The notes beneath the pieces are model-generated. The model was not told where the DNA came from. It saw nothing but the letters and a program-made list of their open reading frames with translations, and did not search any database. Positions 33,622-44,869 of a stretch of DNA of 64,000 nucleotides are shown here, piece by piece (position 1 is the stretch's first letter; each line of letters begins with the position of its first letter). The stretch lies in assembly GCA_037953745.1 (NCBI GenBank), contig JBAKBP010003116.1:1-64000 (forward strand), read 5' to 3'. This DNA comes from Lithodes maja. Taxonomy: Eukaryota > Arthropoda > Malacostraca > Decapoda > Lithodidae. A program made the position numbers and the translations under genes.

Positions 33622-33942
33622 ATCCTCTCGCATATAGGGATGCGCTTCAAGTTATTCGAGTTGGAGTAGGTCACCAAATGTGAACCCGTGATTCGAAATG
33701 CACCCTCTATATATAGATAAGTACAGTAAATAAGAATCAAATTGACTAGATTACGTCCCTCAGAGGACGCATTAATGATTTAGTAATTTGAAGGAGGTAA
33801 TACAGTAATTTTCAATCACGTCCACACCATATGGTGGCACATACAATCCATTAATCAGTCTTACTTTTGCCACTGCTCTGGCAGTTGGATACTTCGCTCA
33901 ATGAAAGTTGGCTAAAATTATTGATGCATATATGCGAGAGGG
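33622..33942. mobile_element. Candidate small TTAA-type MITE
   Basis: Left TATCCTCTCGCATATAGGGA and right (reverse complement) TTAACCCTCTCGCATATATG form a ~15-bp inverted repeat. Only the right side keeps TTAA (33943-33946), so the left target copy would be mutated. Confidence 0.4.
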
Positions 33943-33946
33943 TTAA

Positions 33947-34407
33947 GGATCATCATTGTCGAGTGTAGTCATTTTGCCAAAAAAAAATGACATGTTAAGA
34001 AAATTAATGTACTGTATGTGATATCAGCATCTAATAATAATAATATTGTACAGGTATATATACTGTATACAGGTACTGTATATATAATATACAGTATATA
34101 TATACCAGTACTGTACTGTATAATACAGTAAATATCACACTATAATTTTAAAAAAAATTGTTACATGATTATGAAAGATAATAGCACAGCCATATGTTTA
34201 TTGAACAATATGATACATGTCCCTTACATGGCACTCACAGTTGGAGTACGGTACTCAAAGTTCTATAAAAAATGTTAGAAATACAAATACATAAAATACA
34301 TAGGCCTACTAGGAATGCAAAACTGATAATATTGTCATATAAACATTGGATTTTCATATGTACCAGTACTGTACAATTATTTGTTTGTATAGGCCTACTG
34401 GTATCGA
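33947..34407. other. AT-rich, no gene
   Basis: TACTGTA/TATATA microsatellite-like stretches around 34050-34130. Nothing else recognised. Confidence 0.5.
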
Positions 34408-34411
34408 TTAA

Positions 34412-35009
34412 CCTCTCCGCTGCGTAGGTGGGGTATTGGCCATCCCTCCCTGTGCGGAGGTATTTAAACTGTTTCCTAAACTCAAATCGTCATTGTACCA
34501 TAAATATCATTAATACTTATACATATGCGCCTATTTTACGTTGATTTTAAAGGTAATAACCTGTTACAGCAATAAAACAAGTGGAAACAGCGTTTGGATG
34601 GTCAAAATCGGCGATAGAGGCCGGGAGTTACGTAACGTATGTCTCAGGCAGCCAGCCAGCCGTGAAGACGGCTGGAGAGTCACTATTGCGTGGTAGTATC
34701 TCTCTCGCTCTTTCCCACGCTTGGTAACATAGATGACCACGCCCTGCTAGCAACTCGCTAATGTTACCACGAATACATACCTAAGAATAAGGGAATAACA
34801 GGGAGAATAGGTGATAATCATAGGTGGTGGTGGGGGGGGGGGAAGGATGGGATATGGAGGAGTGATATTTGGCATGGCCAAGGGGCAATAACAAAAACAA
34901 AAAATTGATACAGGGCTGATTTAAATGTTTTTTTTTTAGGCCTTGGATTATATAAGGCTTCCCGCAGCGCACCAGTGAAACTTATATAAGTCTTGCCGCA
35001 CTTGCCGGG
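34412..35009 (+). mobile_element. TTAA MITE family 2, copy c (~598 bp, divergent)
   Basis: TTAA at 34408-34411 and 35010-35013. Left CCTCTCCGCTGCGTAGG; right (reverse complement) CCCGGCAAGTGCGGCAAGAC. The internal right-end palindrome is ACTTATATAAGT instead of ACTCTTAAGAGT, with symmetry kept. The middle (AAGGGAATAACAGGGA...GGTGATAA) matches copies a, b and d. Confidence 0.8.
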
Positions 35010-35013
35010 TTAA

Positions 35014-36487
35014 AGGAACATTTATATAATCCCATACAAATTGATATACCAGTTTGTGGGATGTATTTTCTCAATTAAATATTTTGTGTTTTATTTAATT
35101 ATTATAACCTGATCCCAGCTGAATTAAATAGATATCTATGCTATGAAAGAATTACAGTATGGCACTCACATTTATGGCAGTGTTTAGTGGGCGGAAAAAG
35201 TGAAGGACATACGGGTATGTGTCTAGATAGCCTATATGGGTGATGCCATCCTGCTTGCATAAAGTGTGGAAGAACTTCACAGGGTTGCCACTAATTTTGA
35301 TAAGTTATTTGAGATGAATTTACAAATCAATCCAATTAAATGTGTAAGTAAGGTGTACCGGTACCTCTCCAAGCTGATAGTAGTGCACATTAGCATATAC
35401 CGGTAATATATAATATTGTATGAAGAAGGGATTATTGTAGTTATGGTGTATAATAGGGGTTGAAGGTGTCTTGAATGGTACCGTATCATACATAATGCTC
35501 ATATACCGGTACCGGTACAGTATTTTGTTATACTTTTTAGTTAAATGCATACATACATTGGTTTAACATTATTTGTCCATTACATGCATTGTGACGGTTC
35601 AGACGGGGTTGCCTTTAAGTAGTTGGAGTGTACTGTAGTACAAAAAAAGTTGCGTCACAGCACTACCCTACCAAGTGATCACTGTGGCTGATGTTGGTAT
35701 AATGCTAACCGTGCCTCAGCAAGACTCAACAGAGTCCCCCTGCAGCACTTGCACCTGCAGTATCTGCAACCACACCAGCCTTAACAGTGTTACAAAAAGA
35801 CAGCACCATAACAAGTCTCTACTGTATATTAGGCAATTGGACTATAGAACAATAAAATCCGGCCCCAACATGCAAACACTGTTGCCGACACAGGTGTGGT
35901 GCCAAACAGCCCCCAGGTTAGACTCAGTCCCCTGTGGCACCTATCCGCACCCCACCAGCCTCGGCAGTGTGCCATACCAAGTGATCGGATACTAACACAC
36001 CACATTAGGCTATATAACAAAATATAGGTGCTAGGGAAATTATTAATCCTGTAAGACATGTAAAATTTAAAATAAAAATATGTAGCATAAAGTGAAGCAT
36101 TTTGAAAGGAAATATTTTGTGATCGGATACTAACGCATCATGGATTTTGGGTTTAGTATCCAATCACCTCTCCTTGTCAATATATTATCATATATTTAAA
36201 AAGGACCAATAAATAGATATTTTGTAAGCTGATAAAAAATTCATTTCCTTACGGGTTGTCGTAAGAAACGGGAGAAAAATTACAATTGCGATCTATTGTG
36301 TCTGAAAGGGTTTATCAGAATAAAGTATCCTAGCCATTAAAATCATTATTTGTATGTAAAGGGGTACTAATACTGATAGTTTTCTATTTGTTATCATCAT
36401 TACAAGTTAATAAATCATTAATATCATCTTTATTCATCTTTTATTTATTTTTTCCAAAAAAAATCCTTTGCTTAATTTCGTCATTAA
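35014..36487. other. No gene recognised
   Basis: AT-rich with TACCGGTA motifs near 35356, 35397 and 35505-35520. A GC-richer patch at 35640-36000 contains TACCAAGTGATC at both ends (about 35670 and 35977) and CCACACCAGCC/CCCCACCAGCC repeats, suggesting an old duplication. No convincing ORF. Confidence 0.45.
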
Positions 36488-37454
36488 TTAACCTCTGAAG
36501 TGCGCATGGGGGTAATTAGACACCTCTGCCTGTGCGCATGTATTTGAGCTGTTTCCATCACTAAAATATAAATTTTACCATAAATAGCATTAATACTTCT
36601 CCATATGTGCCTATTATAGGTTGATTATAAAGGTATTAACCTGTTACAACAATAAAACAAGTGAAAACAGCGTTTGGATGGTCAAAATCGGCGATACAGG
36701 GCAGGAGTTGCATAATGTATGGGTGAGGCACCCTCCTTTCCCGCCAATTTCCCCCAAGGCTGGAGAGACACTGTCGATCGATACTCTCTCTCTCTCTCTT
36801 GCACTCGCTTGCTAACAGTGATGACAATGCCCTGCTTACAACTCGCTAATGTTAGCACGAAAATATACCTCAGAATAAGGGAATAACAGGGAAAATAGGT
36901 GATAACTGAAGGAGGGGAGGTAGAGGAGTGATATTTTGCATGGCCCAGGGGCAAAAAATAAAATAAAAAATAAAAAAAATAAATAAAACAAAAACAAATT
37001 TTTGTTCGATGTTTAAATTGTTTTTGTTTTTTTCTCCGACTCTTAACCCTTCCTCCCCGGGCTGCCTTACTTAAGGACGGAGGCTGTATCCGGGCGATTC
37101 GGCTGAAAACACAACATACATTAACTAAGGCTAATCTCGCTTAATATACTACCTACATTAATCAACTATATGTCAAAATGGGCGCCTTACCTTGCCGCGT
37201 AGAATGCCGTTGAGTAGAGCTTTCTAGCTCAACTGGTTCCGGAGTGATGGTGATGGAAGTGGAGGTAACTTTTGCCGCCTATTTACCTCACTGCTTCCGA
37301 ACACTCAACCGCGGCCCAGGCTACAACGAACGTTTTGACTCGTCGCTCTACCTTGAATTATGGCGGGAAGCGATTTTTTAGTGTTTTATTGTTTATTATG
37401 CCATATATTATTGTTATTATGTTATTTCCACTCAATAAAGTTATTTTTCTCAAG

Positions 37455-38050
37455 TAATTTGTGTCTCTGTCACTTATACTTAGTTTTATTGTTATTATTA
37501 TAGTAGTTATGATTATTTATACTGGACTATGGTAATTGATAGTGTCATTTTCACTTATTTATTGTTAGGAATATATATTTTAGTGTCACTTTCACTTGTT
37601 CATATTGTTCTGAAGGCACTTATTATTACTTATGTGTGTCTCTTTCACTTAGACTTAGTTTTATAGTCATTATTATAGTAGTTATGATTATTTATACTGG
37701 ACTATGGTAATTGATAGTGTCATTTTCACTTATTTATTGTTAGGAATATATATTTGTGTGTCACTTTCACTTGTTCATATTGTCCTGAGGCACTTATTAT
37801 TACTTATGTGAGTCTCTTTCACTTATACTTCGTTTTATTATTAGTATAGTATCAATTTCACTGGACAATGGTAATTGATAGTGTCATTTTCACTTATTTA
37901 TTGTTAGGAATATATATTTTAGTGTCACTTTCACTTGTTCATATTGTTCTGAAGGCACTTATTATTACTTATGTGTGTCTCTTTCACTTATACTTAGTTA
38001 TATTATTATTATTATTATTATTGAGTGTCACTATCACTGTCACTTACACT
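37455..38050 (-). repeat. ~170-180-bp tandem array in piggyBac 1
   Basis: Three to four imperfect units, each containing GTGTCTCTTTCACTTA and GTGTCACTTTCACTTG (plus strand), the complement of the AAGTGAAAGTGACAC motif repeated in piggyBac 2. It lies between the transposase stop and the 3' end. Confidence 0.8.
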
Positions 38051-40720
38051 TCAATAGTTTGTCATAGTGTGGAAATCATTGAAGCAGGTGCCAGCACACA
38101 GTCCCACCTGACACTCGAGGCATTGCCAAGTGCTTTTTGTGGGTTTGCGGGGTCGTCGAGTTGTGCGGATGCACACATAGCACCTCTTCTGCATTCTTAT
38201 TCTGCTGTTAGGACCCTGGAAAGGAAGGGCGACGAGCTGGTGCTTTCTGAAGAACTCGGCACACCCTGTTCTGTCCAGCATGCCTGGTCCTTGTAGTGGC
38301 CTCCCTGGTGTACCCGCATGTTTACTCAGGAGCTCAAGTATCATCTGCTTTTGGAAGGTCCGCAGGCTCTTGTACTTCATGACTGGAGTCCTCAAACGGT
38401 AGATGTTGTACGCGTTGAGGACAGACATACTGTATCTACTGTATGCAGGACAAACTTCTTGTACCACCTGCAAGATGTTCGCAGGCAGTCTATGAAGCCC
38501 ATCTGCATGTCGGACTTGTCGACGAGGCACATGTTGACATTATAGTCCAGGACAGCAGCTGGTTTCGTGATAGGGTTCTTCGTCCTTCGGTCCACCTTCC
38601 CTGTGGCGACCATCTCTGCTTTGTGGCATGTGGTGAGGAGGTTGACCTTGCGCTGGTCATGCCAGTGGATGGAGAGGATGGGGCCACTCTTCTTATGGAA
38701 GATGTCCGTCTTCTTAGTCTTGGTTGGGTAGGCTGGCATGCCCTTCCTCTTCCCCTTCACTGTGCCGACAGTTCCGGTCTTGCGGTCATGGAGGTACTTG
38801 GCGAGGATAGGCGACGTGTAATAATTGTCGGTATAGAGGATGTGGTTGTCATGGAAGTACCTCTCCATCATCCCCTTTACCACAGCGCCGCCAAAACCAA
38901 TGAGGGGGTCAATCTGCACTTCACCACCCTTGGCGCTGTAGACTATAAAGTCGAGCACATATCCCGTCTTGCAGTCGCAGAGGACGAAGAGCTTGATGCC
39001 GAAGCGGTGTCTCTTGGACGGGATATACTGTCGGAAGTGCAGCCTACCACGGAACAGGACCAGAGACTCGTCGATGCACAGCTTCTGAAAAGGAATCAGG
39101 TAGGTGGAAAACCGATGACGTATCATGTCATACAGTTGCCTGATCTTCCAGAGTGTGTCGGGCTCGTGGACATGCATGTTATTTGTCAGGTGGAAATATG
39201 AGAGGATGTCGAAGTACCTATCCCTTCACATGTATTTGCCAAATGCTGGAGTCGTTGTGAGGTCGCCAGTTAACGTGCTTCTTTATGTGTGTCATCAGCA
39301 TTGTGAGTGCCCAGAACACATATAATTCTGTCACAGTGAGAGGTCTCCATGCCACCATCTTGGCACTGGTCTTCCTCCCAAGAAAGTTTGAACAGATAGC
39401 CTGGTGGTTATTTGTCTCTTTGACAAGGTATTCCATGACTTCATTGTCGTAGAAGCCACAGAAAAGTTCACTGTGGGTGGCATTTGGGCCACAGGGATAT
39501 GATGGTGACACCCCAGAACCCTGTTGTTCCTCGTCAAAGGCAGGACAATCTGGCTCAAAATCCGCCCCATCTGTCCACATAAACATGTCAGCTGCTCGAG
39601 GATAAGGACGTGCAGCTGCAGCAGGCACACGCCCTGGACGCCCTGGCATACGCCCTTGGCCACGCGGACGCCCAGGCGGACACCCTGCATGCCCACGCCC
39701 ACGCCCAGGCCCAGGGGCAGCGGCGTCGGCAGGCTGACCACATCCACGACCTCGCCCTTTTACTCTTCTTGTCGGGACTTCCTCTTCCTCTTTGTCTTCC
39801 TCTTCCTCTTCCTCTGGCGACGTCAGGTCATCTGGGGCAATGTTGGGGTCGTCAGCATCCTCTTCAGGATACAACTCTGGTGAAGAATAGACCGGGCGTC
39901 GGTGGCGTGGGGCTGCGGGAGGTTGAGCAATGGGAGCCTCGGCCTCGGGAGTTGGGCTCCTTTTGCGGCTAGCCGTAGACTTTTCCGCAGGAAATAATGA
40001 CCTACGATGCGGGGCCTGTGGTGGCACACTGTGGGAGGCCAATGACGCACTTGTAGAGTCTCTTTGGTCATCCTGAGGGACAGATGAAGCCGAGGGCTGT
40101 GGGTGGCCCTCCCGGCGTACCGGGTCAAGGCGTCGGGACAAAGGAATGCGGGTGGTTGCTAGGCCTGGGTCGGCGTCACTTTCACTATCTACGCCTTCCC
40201 TCACTTGTTCTGCTTTCCTGCGTGCTTTCTTGGCTGCACTTTTCACTAAAGACTGTTTATAGAAGTATTTACCCACTTTCAAGGGCGTACGGGCAGGCAA
40301 AGGGGAAAGTCCTGGCGTAGGGCTAGGGCTAGGCCTACTCTGACCTACGAAACTAGGCGAAGGGGTTGGCTCTAGCACACTTGGTACTTCAATAGCACCT
40401 TCCTCCACCACTTCCACATCAGGATCATCACTACTATCACCCCCCTCAAATAAATCCACATTGTCATCATCACCAAATCCCACAAAATCGTCAACTTCGC
40501 TTCCACTTCTACTCTGAATATAGAGGTTTTTGTCCACAGAACTTTCACCACTGCTCAAATCCGGGTTGAAAAGTTCACGGTGTATTGCACTCTCACTTAG
40601 CAAACGTTTCACTTTCCTTAGTTTCTTTTTCTTCTCGGTTGGCAGAGGCGTAGATGTTGCAAGCGGGTTAGCACTGGGACGCGCGGGAGATTGCACAGTA
40701 TCGGACGCGTCGGAATTCAT
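38051..40720 (-). pseudogene. piggyBac transposase, broken
   Basis: ATG at 40718-40720 (MNSDASDTVQ...). The N-terminal ~370 codons are acidic, proline-rich and arginine-rich with GRP/AT-hook-like runs (GRGRGHAGCPPGRPRG). The catalytic domain (LCIDESLVLFRG, LYTDNYYTSP, MCLVDKSDMQMGF) and a C-terminal cysteine-rich finger (KRCYVCIRTT...LECQVGLC) are recognisable but out of frame with one another. One frameshift lies near 39260, one TGA interrupts KYM*RDRYFD near 39230, and a second frameshift is near 38425. It is homologous over its length to the intact copy at 41777-44698. Confidence 0.85.
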
Positions 40721-40992
40721 TTTTTTGCTGTAGCTCGCAATGGCGGCAACGTAGGAACTGATAAGAGTGGTAGTTGAGGCTTGGTGGCCCTACGATCGCC
40801 CACGCCAAGTAAAATTTGCCCGCGCTAAATTTAAAGCGCGCTTTAAAGCACATACCTTAGGTAAGGACGCCCGGGTAGCGGCCCATCTGCCGAGCTGTCC
40901 TTACCTAAGGTAGCCCGGGTAGGAAGGGTTAAGAGTCTTCCCGCAGTGCACCGGGGGAATTCTTAAGAGTCTTCCCGCAGTTCCCGGGTTAA

Positions 40993-41472
40993 CCCTCCTG
41001 GCCCGGGCAGGTCCTCCAAAGGACAGTGTGGGCTACCCGGGCGATCTGGCCAAAAAACGTCTAGGCCTAGGCTACCGTATTTGTGTTTAGTTTAACTGCT
41101 AGAAATTTCCCACGCATCTATAAACGTAGTGCGGTTTCCAATCTGTAGACTGGTGTTGAGTAGAGCTCTCTAAGTCAACTGGTTCAGTTGTGATGACGAT
41201 TTCCGTGGAGTGAATTTTGCTGTGATGTTGACAATATCGGAGGTTTTCAGACACTAATTTCGTCTGACGTCACAACAATAACATTGATCCGACGTCTCCT
41301 TATTGTTTTCGGAGGTGCGGTGACACAACGATCGGCTTTGTTTACATGCGTCGGACACACAGCGTTCAGACCAAGCTGAATAGGCTTTCAAGCTTACTGA
41401 ACAGGTAAGGACACCCGGGTTCCTGCCCATCTGCCGCGGTGTCCTTTTAATATGCTGCCCGGGCCAGGAGGG
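40993..41472. mobile_element. piggyBac-type TTAA MITE, ~480 bp (copy C)
   Basis: TTAA at 40989-40992 (shared with MITE 2d) and 41473-41476. Ends CCCTCCTGGCCCGGGCAG on the left and, as reverse complement, the same on the right. CCCGGG boxes at 41002/41036 (34 bp) and 41414/41458 (44 bp). Inverted homologue of MITE copy B, with a clearer GGACACC/GGTGTCC stem at the right end. Confidence 0.85.
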
Positions 41473-41476
41473 TTAA

Positions 41477-41581
41477 GGGCAAAATAGAGGTTATATTTTT
41501 AAATAAATTAGACGAAATGTACGTTTTATGTTGCAAAATAATATACTAAAGGGAATAGGTATAATATATATATTTTGATTA
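41477..41581. other. Short AT-rich spacer between TTAA elements
   Basis: About 105 bp of AT-rich sequence, no feature. Confidence 0.6.
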
Positions 41582-41776
41582 TTAACCCTTCAACCCCGGG
41601 TGGTACACGTGTGTACCATTATGTTTTGACCCGAGGAACCCGGGTGGTACAACATTGTACCATTGCTTGCGTATGTGCTTTCGAAAGGCGCGCGTAAACA
41701 TTTCGTTCCGTGGTCGCTAGGTGACGCCACCAGACACCATGTACGCCACCAAAACAGTCTCTACCCTGCCGCCAAC

Positions 41777-44698
41777 ATGGATACTAACCCAAAAAGTGAT
41801 TCCCCTGTGTCCGATTCCATGCTCCCTTCGACGCCTGCCCAGGTTCGTCGCGCCCTAACGCAAAGGCACGTACAAGATGCGTTGACTCCCGGAGGTATTG
41901 AAATAGCTTTGAGGAGTTATGAACGTGGTGAAGGACAAAATAGTGTTGATGACTTGGGCAGTGATAGCTCCGAGTCTTATCAGTCTCACTATAGTGAAGA
42001 TTTAGACGATCTAGACGAAATTCATCAAAGAGACGCGCAATTTGTTGGATTTGAGCATGACGATGAAAGTGATGATAGTACTGAACGTGATATAGTTGTG
42101 CAAGGTGATGAGAGTGTAGTGAGAGTGAGCGAATGGGACAGCACTAGGTCGACTGCCAAGTTTAGGTTGACTGACACGACACCTAGCCCTTCGCCAGCTA
42201 AATCCCCATTCAAGATACGTTTTTATAAGAAGCAAGTTCTTGAAAAGGCGGCCGCGGCAGCCAGGAAAGAGGCCCTAAAACTTGGTGAGGGAGCAGTGCG
42301 TGAGGGTGCCAGTGAGGCTGAGCGTGAGGGTGAGGTTGACCCGCCATTGTCTTCCTTATCTACCCACGCAACCCAAGTTGCCCCAGGCGCCCGCCATTCT
42401 TCCCCACCACCACCAGCACTGCCTAGGGTTGAGGACCCCCCACTTTCGGCCTATTTACCCCCTATTTCCCCCGAGAGGAGACATACTACTACAGAAAAGG
42501 GAAAAGGGAGAAAATATGTGAAAAAAGGAGCTACAAGTAGGCGCTCTTTGTTCGAGGCTCCCGCGGCTTCCACCCTTGCCGGTCCCAGCCATACGCCCCC
42601 GCAACTTTCCCCAGGGTCCACCCCACCCCTCCAGCCTACAACAGAGGTTCCTGACGATGTATTTGACCTCGCATCCATACCTGCACCTACAGACACTGAA
42701 CCAGTGCTGTCTACGACTCGTCGTAGGCCAAGGAGCCCCGAACCTCTGCATGAAGATGACAGAGCCTCACCTGCCACTCCTTCCCCACCTCGCCGACCTA
42801 CACGCCGCCCACGCATCATTCGTTCCCCGCGAGATTATGAGGGGGGGTCTGAAGATGAAGGGCACCTCACAGATGACTCTGGCCATGATTACCTGGGTCC
42901 ACCGTCAGGGCAAGATGACGGCTCTGACGACAACGACGATGACTTTATGGACATCGACGACCCTCAACCCAGACGCTTGGCCCAGGGCCGTCGTGCTCCT
43001 GGCCGCCCTGGCCGCCGGGCTGGGCCTGGGCGCCGTCGCGCTCCTGGCCGCCCTAGGGTGTGCGCCGCCAAAGTTCGTGGGCGTGCTGGCCCAGCTGTAG
43101 CTCCTCGTCAGCGTCGCCAGCAGGACCCATTTTATATTTTCAACTGGCAGGATGTGGCTGCTGATGAAGTGAATGACCCTGATGTAACCCCTTTTGATGA
43201 GGTACAGGAGGGTTCAGGAGTTACCCCAAGTTTTCCCGCAGGCCCCAATGCTCCACCACATGAGCTTTTTGAGGCATTTTTTGATAAGGAGGTTACTGAG
43301 TTTGTCATAGAGGAGACAAACAAGCACCACCAAATCCAGGTGAACTTTTTTGGCAAGGTGACCAAGGGCCACATGAAGCGGTGGACCCCAGTGACTCATC
43401 CTGAGTTCATGGTGTTCCTGGCAATCACCATGCTAATGCCTCATGTAAAGAAGCACAGGTTGGCTGACTATTGGATCACCAAAGATCTGATATCCACCCC
43501 TGCCTTCGGGAAATACATCTCTCGGGACCGGTACCTCGACATCCTCGGAGCGCTCCATCTTGTCACCAACACCGACATGCATCTCTCTGACAAGCTGTGG
43601 AAGATTAGGACGTTGTACGAGATGATGCGAGAACGTTTCACGTCATACTTCACGCCCTTCTGCAACGTCTGTATTGACGAGTCTCTTGTGCTGTTCCGGG
43701 GAAAGCTGAGCTTCAGGCAGTACATCCCCTCAAAGAGACATCGCTTTGGTATGAAGTTCTTTGTGCTGTGTGATTGCCAAACTGGCTATGTCCTGGACTT
43801 CCTGGTCTACAGCGGGAAGGAAGGGGACGTGGAAATAGACCCCCTCATTGGCTTTGGCGGAGCAGTGGTTCAAGCCATGATGAACCGGTACTTCGAGAAG
43901 AATCACGTCCTCTACACGGACAACTACTACACGTCCCCCACTCTCTCAAAGTACCTCCATCAGCGCAAGACGGGGACTGTAGGCACAGGTAGAGCGAAAA
44001 GGAAGGGCATGCCAACTTTCCCTCCTAAAACCAAGAAAGGCGATGTCTTCAAGAAGAAGTCGGGACCCATTCTGGCTATCCACTGGCACGACCAGTGGAA
44101 GGTCAACCTCCTGAGCACCGTCCACAAGGGGGAAATGGTTGAGACTGGCAAGGTGGATCGCCGCACCCAAGTCAGGGTGACCAAGCCCGATGCTGTAATG
44201 GACTACAACATAAATATGAGGCTGGTGGACAAGTCCGACATGCAGATAGGCTTCATCGACTGTCTGCGTACCTCGTGCAGATGGTACAAAAAGTTCTTTC
44301 TGCACATGGTGGACATGTCAATGCTGAATGCCTACAATATCTACAGGCTTCGGAATCCGCGCATACCCAGGAAGTTCAGTAGCCTGCGGAGGTTCCAAAA
44401 ACAGGTGTTGGTGGAGCTCCTGGACAGGTATGCTACGCCACAGAGGGCAGTGGCACAACCTGGGCGCCCCGTTCAGGACCGCATGCAGTGTGCACAGTAT
44501 CTAAATGTGCACAAGCTCGGTTACCTGCCTCTGGAACGAGATGGAGTCACCATTAGCAGAAGGCGGTGCCATGTCTGCTGGAACAGCCAGGTGAGGCCGA
44601 GGAAGCAGAAAAAGACCACCATGCAGTGTGTGGAGTGCCAGGTGTCACTATGTGCTATACCGTGCTTTGCTGAGTACCACACCAAGCAGGAGTACTAA
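41777..44698 (+). CDS. piggyBac transposase, intact (973 aa)
   Basis: Cuts and rejoins DNA at TTAA sites. The start is the first in-frame ATG (MDTNPKSD...), matching the start of the homologue at 40720; the frame extends upstream without ATG. Residues ~1-450 are low-complexity: acidic patches (SEDLDDLDE), proline/serine-rich stretches and, near 395-435, GRRAPGRPGRR-type AT-hook-like repeats. The DDE domain follows. By count the catalytic aspartates are D634 (CIDESLVLFRG), D715 (YTDNYYTS) and D818 (LVDKSDMQ), spaced 81 and 103, close to piggyBac's own spacing. The C-terminus is a cysteine-rich zinc finger (RRCHVCW...MQCVECQVSLCAIPC). No stops or frameshifts. Longer than the ~600-aa classical enzyme because of the N-terminal extension. 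Confidence 0.92.
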   Translation: MDTNPKSDSPVSDSMLPSTPAQVRRALTQRHVQDALTPGGIEIALRSYERGEGQNSVDDLGSDSSESYQSHYSEDLDDLDEIHQRDAQFVGFEHDDESDDSTERDIVVQGDESVVRVSEWDSTRSTAKFRLTDTTPSPSPAKSPFKIRFYKKQVLEKAAAAARKEALKLGEGAVREGASEAEREGEVDPPLSSLSTHATQVAPGARHSSPPPPALPRVEDPPLSAYLPPISPERRHTTTEKGKGRKYVKKGATSRRSLFEAPAASTLAGPSHTPPQLSPGSTPPLQPTTEVPDDVFDLASIPAPTDTEPVLSTTRRRPRSPEPLHEDDRASPATPSPPRRPTRRPRIIRSPRDYEGGSEDEGHLTDDSGHDYLGPPSGQDDGSDDNDDDFMDIDDPQPRRLAQGRRAPGRPGRRAGPGRRRAPGRPRVCAAKVRGRAGPAVAPRQRRQQDPFYIFNWQDVAADEVNDPDVTPFDEVQEGSGVTPSFPAGPNAPPHELFEAFFDKEVTEFVIEETNKHHQIQVNFFGKVTKGHMKRWTPVTHPEFMVFLAITMLMPHVKKHRLADYWITKDLISTPAFGKYISRDRYLDILGALHLVTNTDMHLSDKLWKIRTLYEMMRERFTSYFTPFCNVCIDESLVLFRGKLSFRQYIPSKRHRFGMKFFVLCDCQTGYVLDFLVYSGKEGDVEIDPLIGFGGAVVQAMMNRYFEKNHVLYTDNYYTSPTLSKYLHQRKTGTVGTGRAKRKGMPTFPPKTKKGDVFKKKSGPILAIHWHDQWKVNLLSTVHKGEMVETGKVDRRTQVRVTKPDAVMDYNINMRLVDKSDMQIGFIDCLRTSCRWYKKFFLHMVDMSMLNAYNIYRLRNPRIPRKFSSLRRFQKQVLVELLDRYATPQRAVAQPGRPVQDRMQCAQYLNVHKLGYLPLERDGVTISRRRCHVCWNSQVRPRKQKKTTMQCVECQVSLCAIPCFAEYHTKQEY

Positions 44699-44759
44699 CT
44701 AATAATCATAGTGAAAGTACCAAAGACTGACAATATGTATGTATATAGGCAACAAGTGG

Positions 44760-44840
44760 AAATAAAACAATGTATTGTGATAAAAAAAGTCATGTATTAT
44801 GAAAACATATATAAATAAGTGAAAAAAGACACAATAAATT
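44760..44840 (+). promoter_or_regulatory. Polyadenylation signals after the transposase
   Basis: AATAAA occurs in GGAAATAAAACAA near 44762 and in CACAATAAATTG near 44832, 60-130 bp after the stop codon. Confidence 0.5.
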
Positions 44841-44869
44841 GTATATAAAACGTTTACAAAGCATATAAC

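Larger units (their letters stand above)
37047..40928 (-). mobile_element. piggyBac element 1 (~3.9 kb, inactive)
   Basis: TTAA at 37043-37046 and 40929-40932. Ends CCCTTCCTCCCCGGGCTGCC and (reverse complement) CCCTTCCTACCCGGGCTACC. The right end has a perfect 15-bp inverted repeat (CCTTAGGTAAGGAC / GTCCTTACCTAAGG) flanking the second CCCGGG. A broken transposase lies on the minus strand, with a tandem array 3' of it. Confidence 0.9.
36492..40988 (+). mobile_element. TTAA MITE family 2, copy d, interrupted by a piggyBac
   Basis: TTAA at 36488-36491 and 40989-40992. Left CCTCTGAAGTGCGCATGGGG; right (reverse complement) CCCGGGAACTGCGGGAAGAC. The piggyBac element 37047-40928 sits at the TTAA inside the inner ACTCTTAAGAGT palindrome. 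Without it the MITE is about 611 bp and matches copies a-c. Its right TTAA is shared with the next MITE. Confidence 0.85.

Noticed and set aside
38443..39201. 252-codon plus-strand frame
   Set aside because: Antisense of the broken piggyBac transposase catalytic region.
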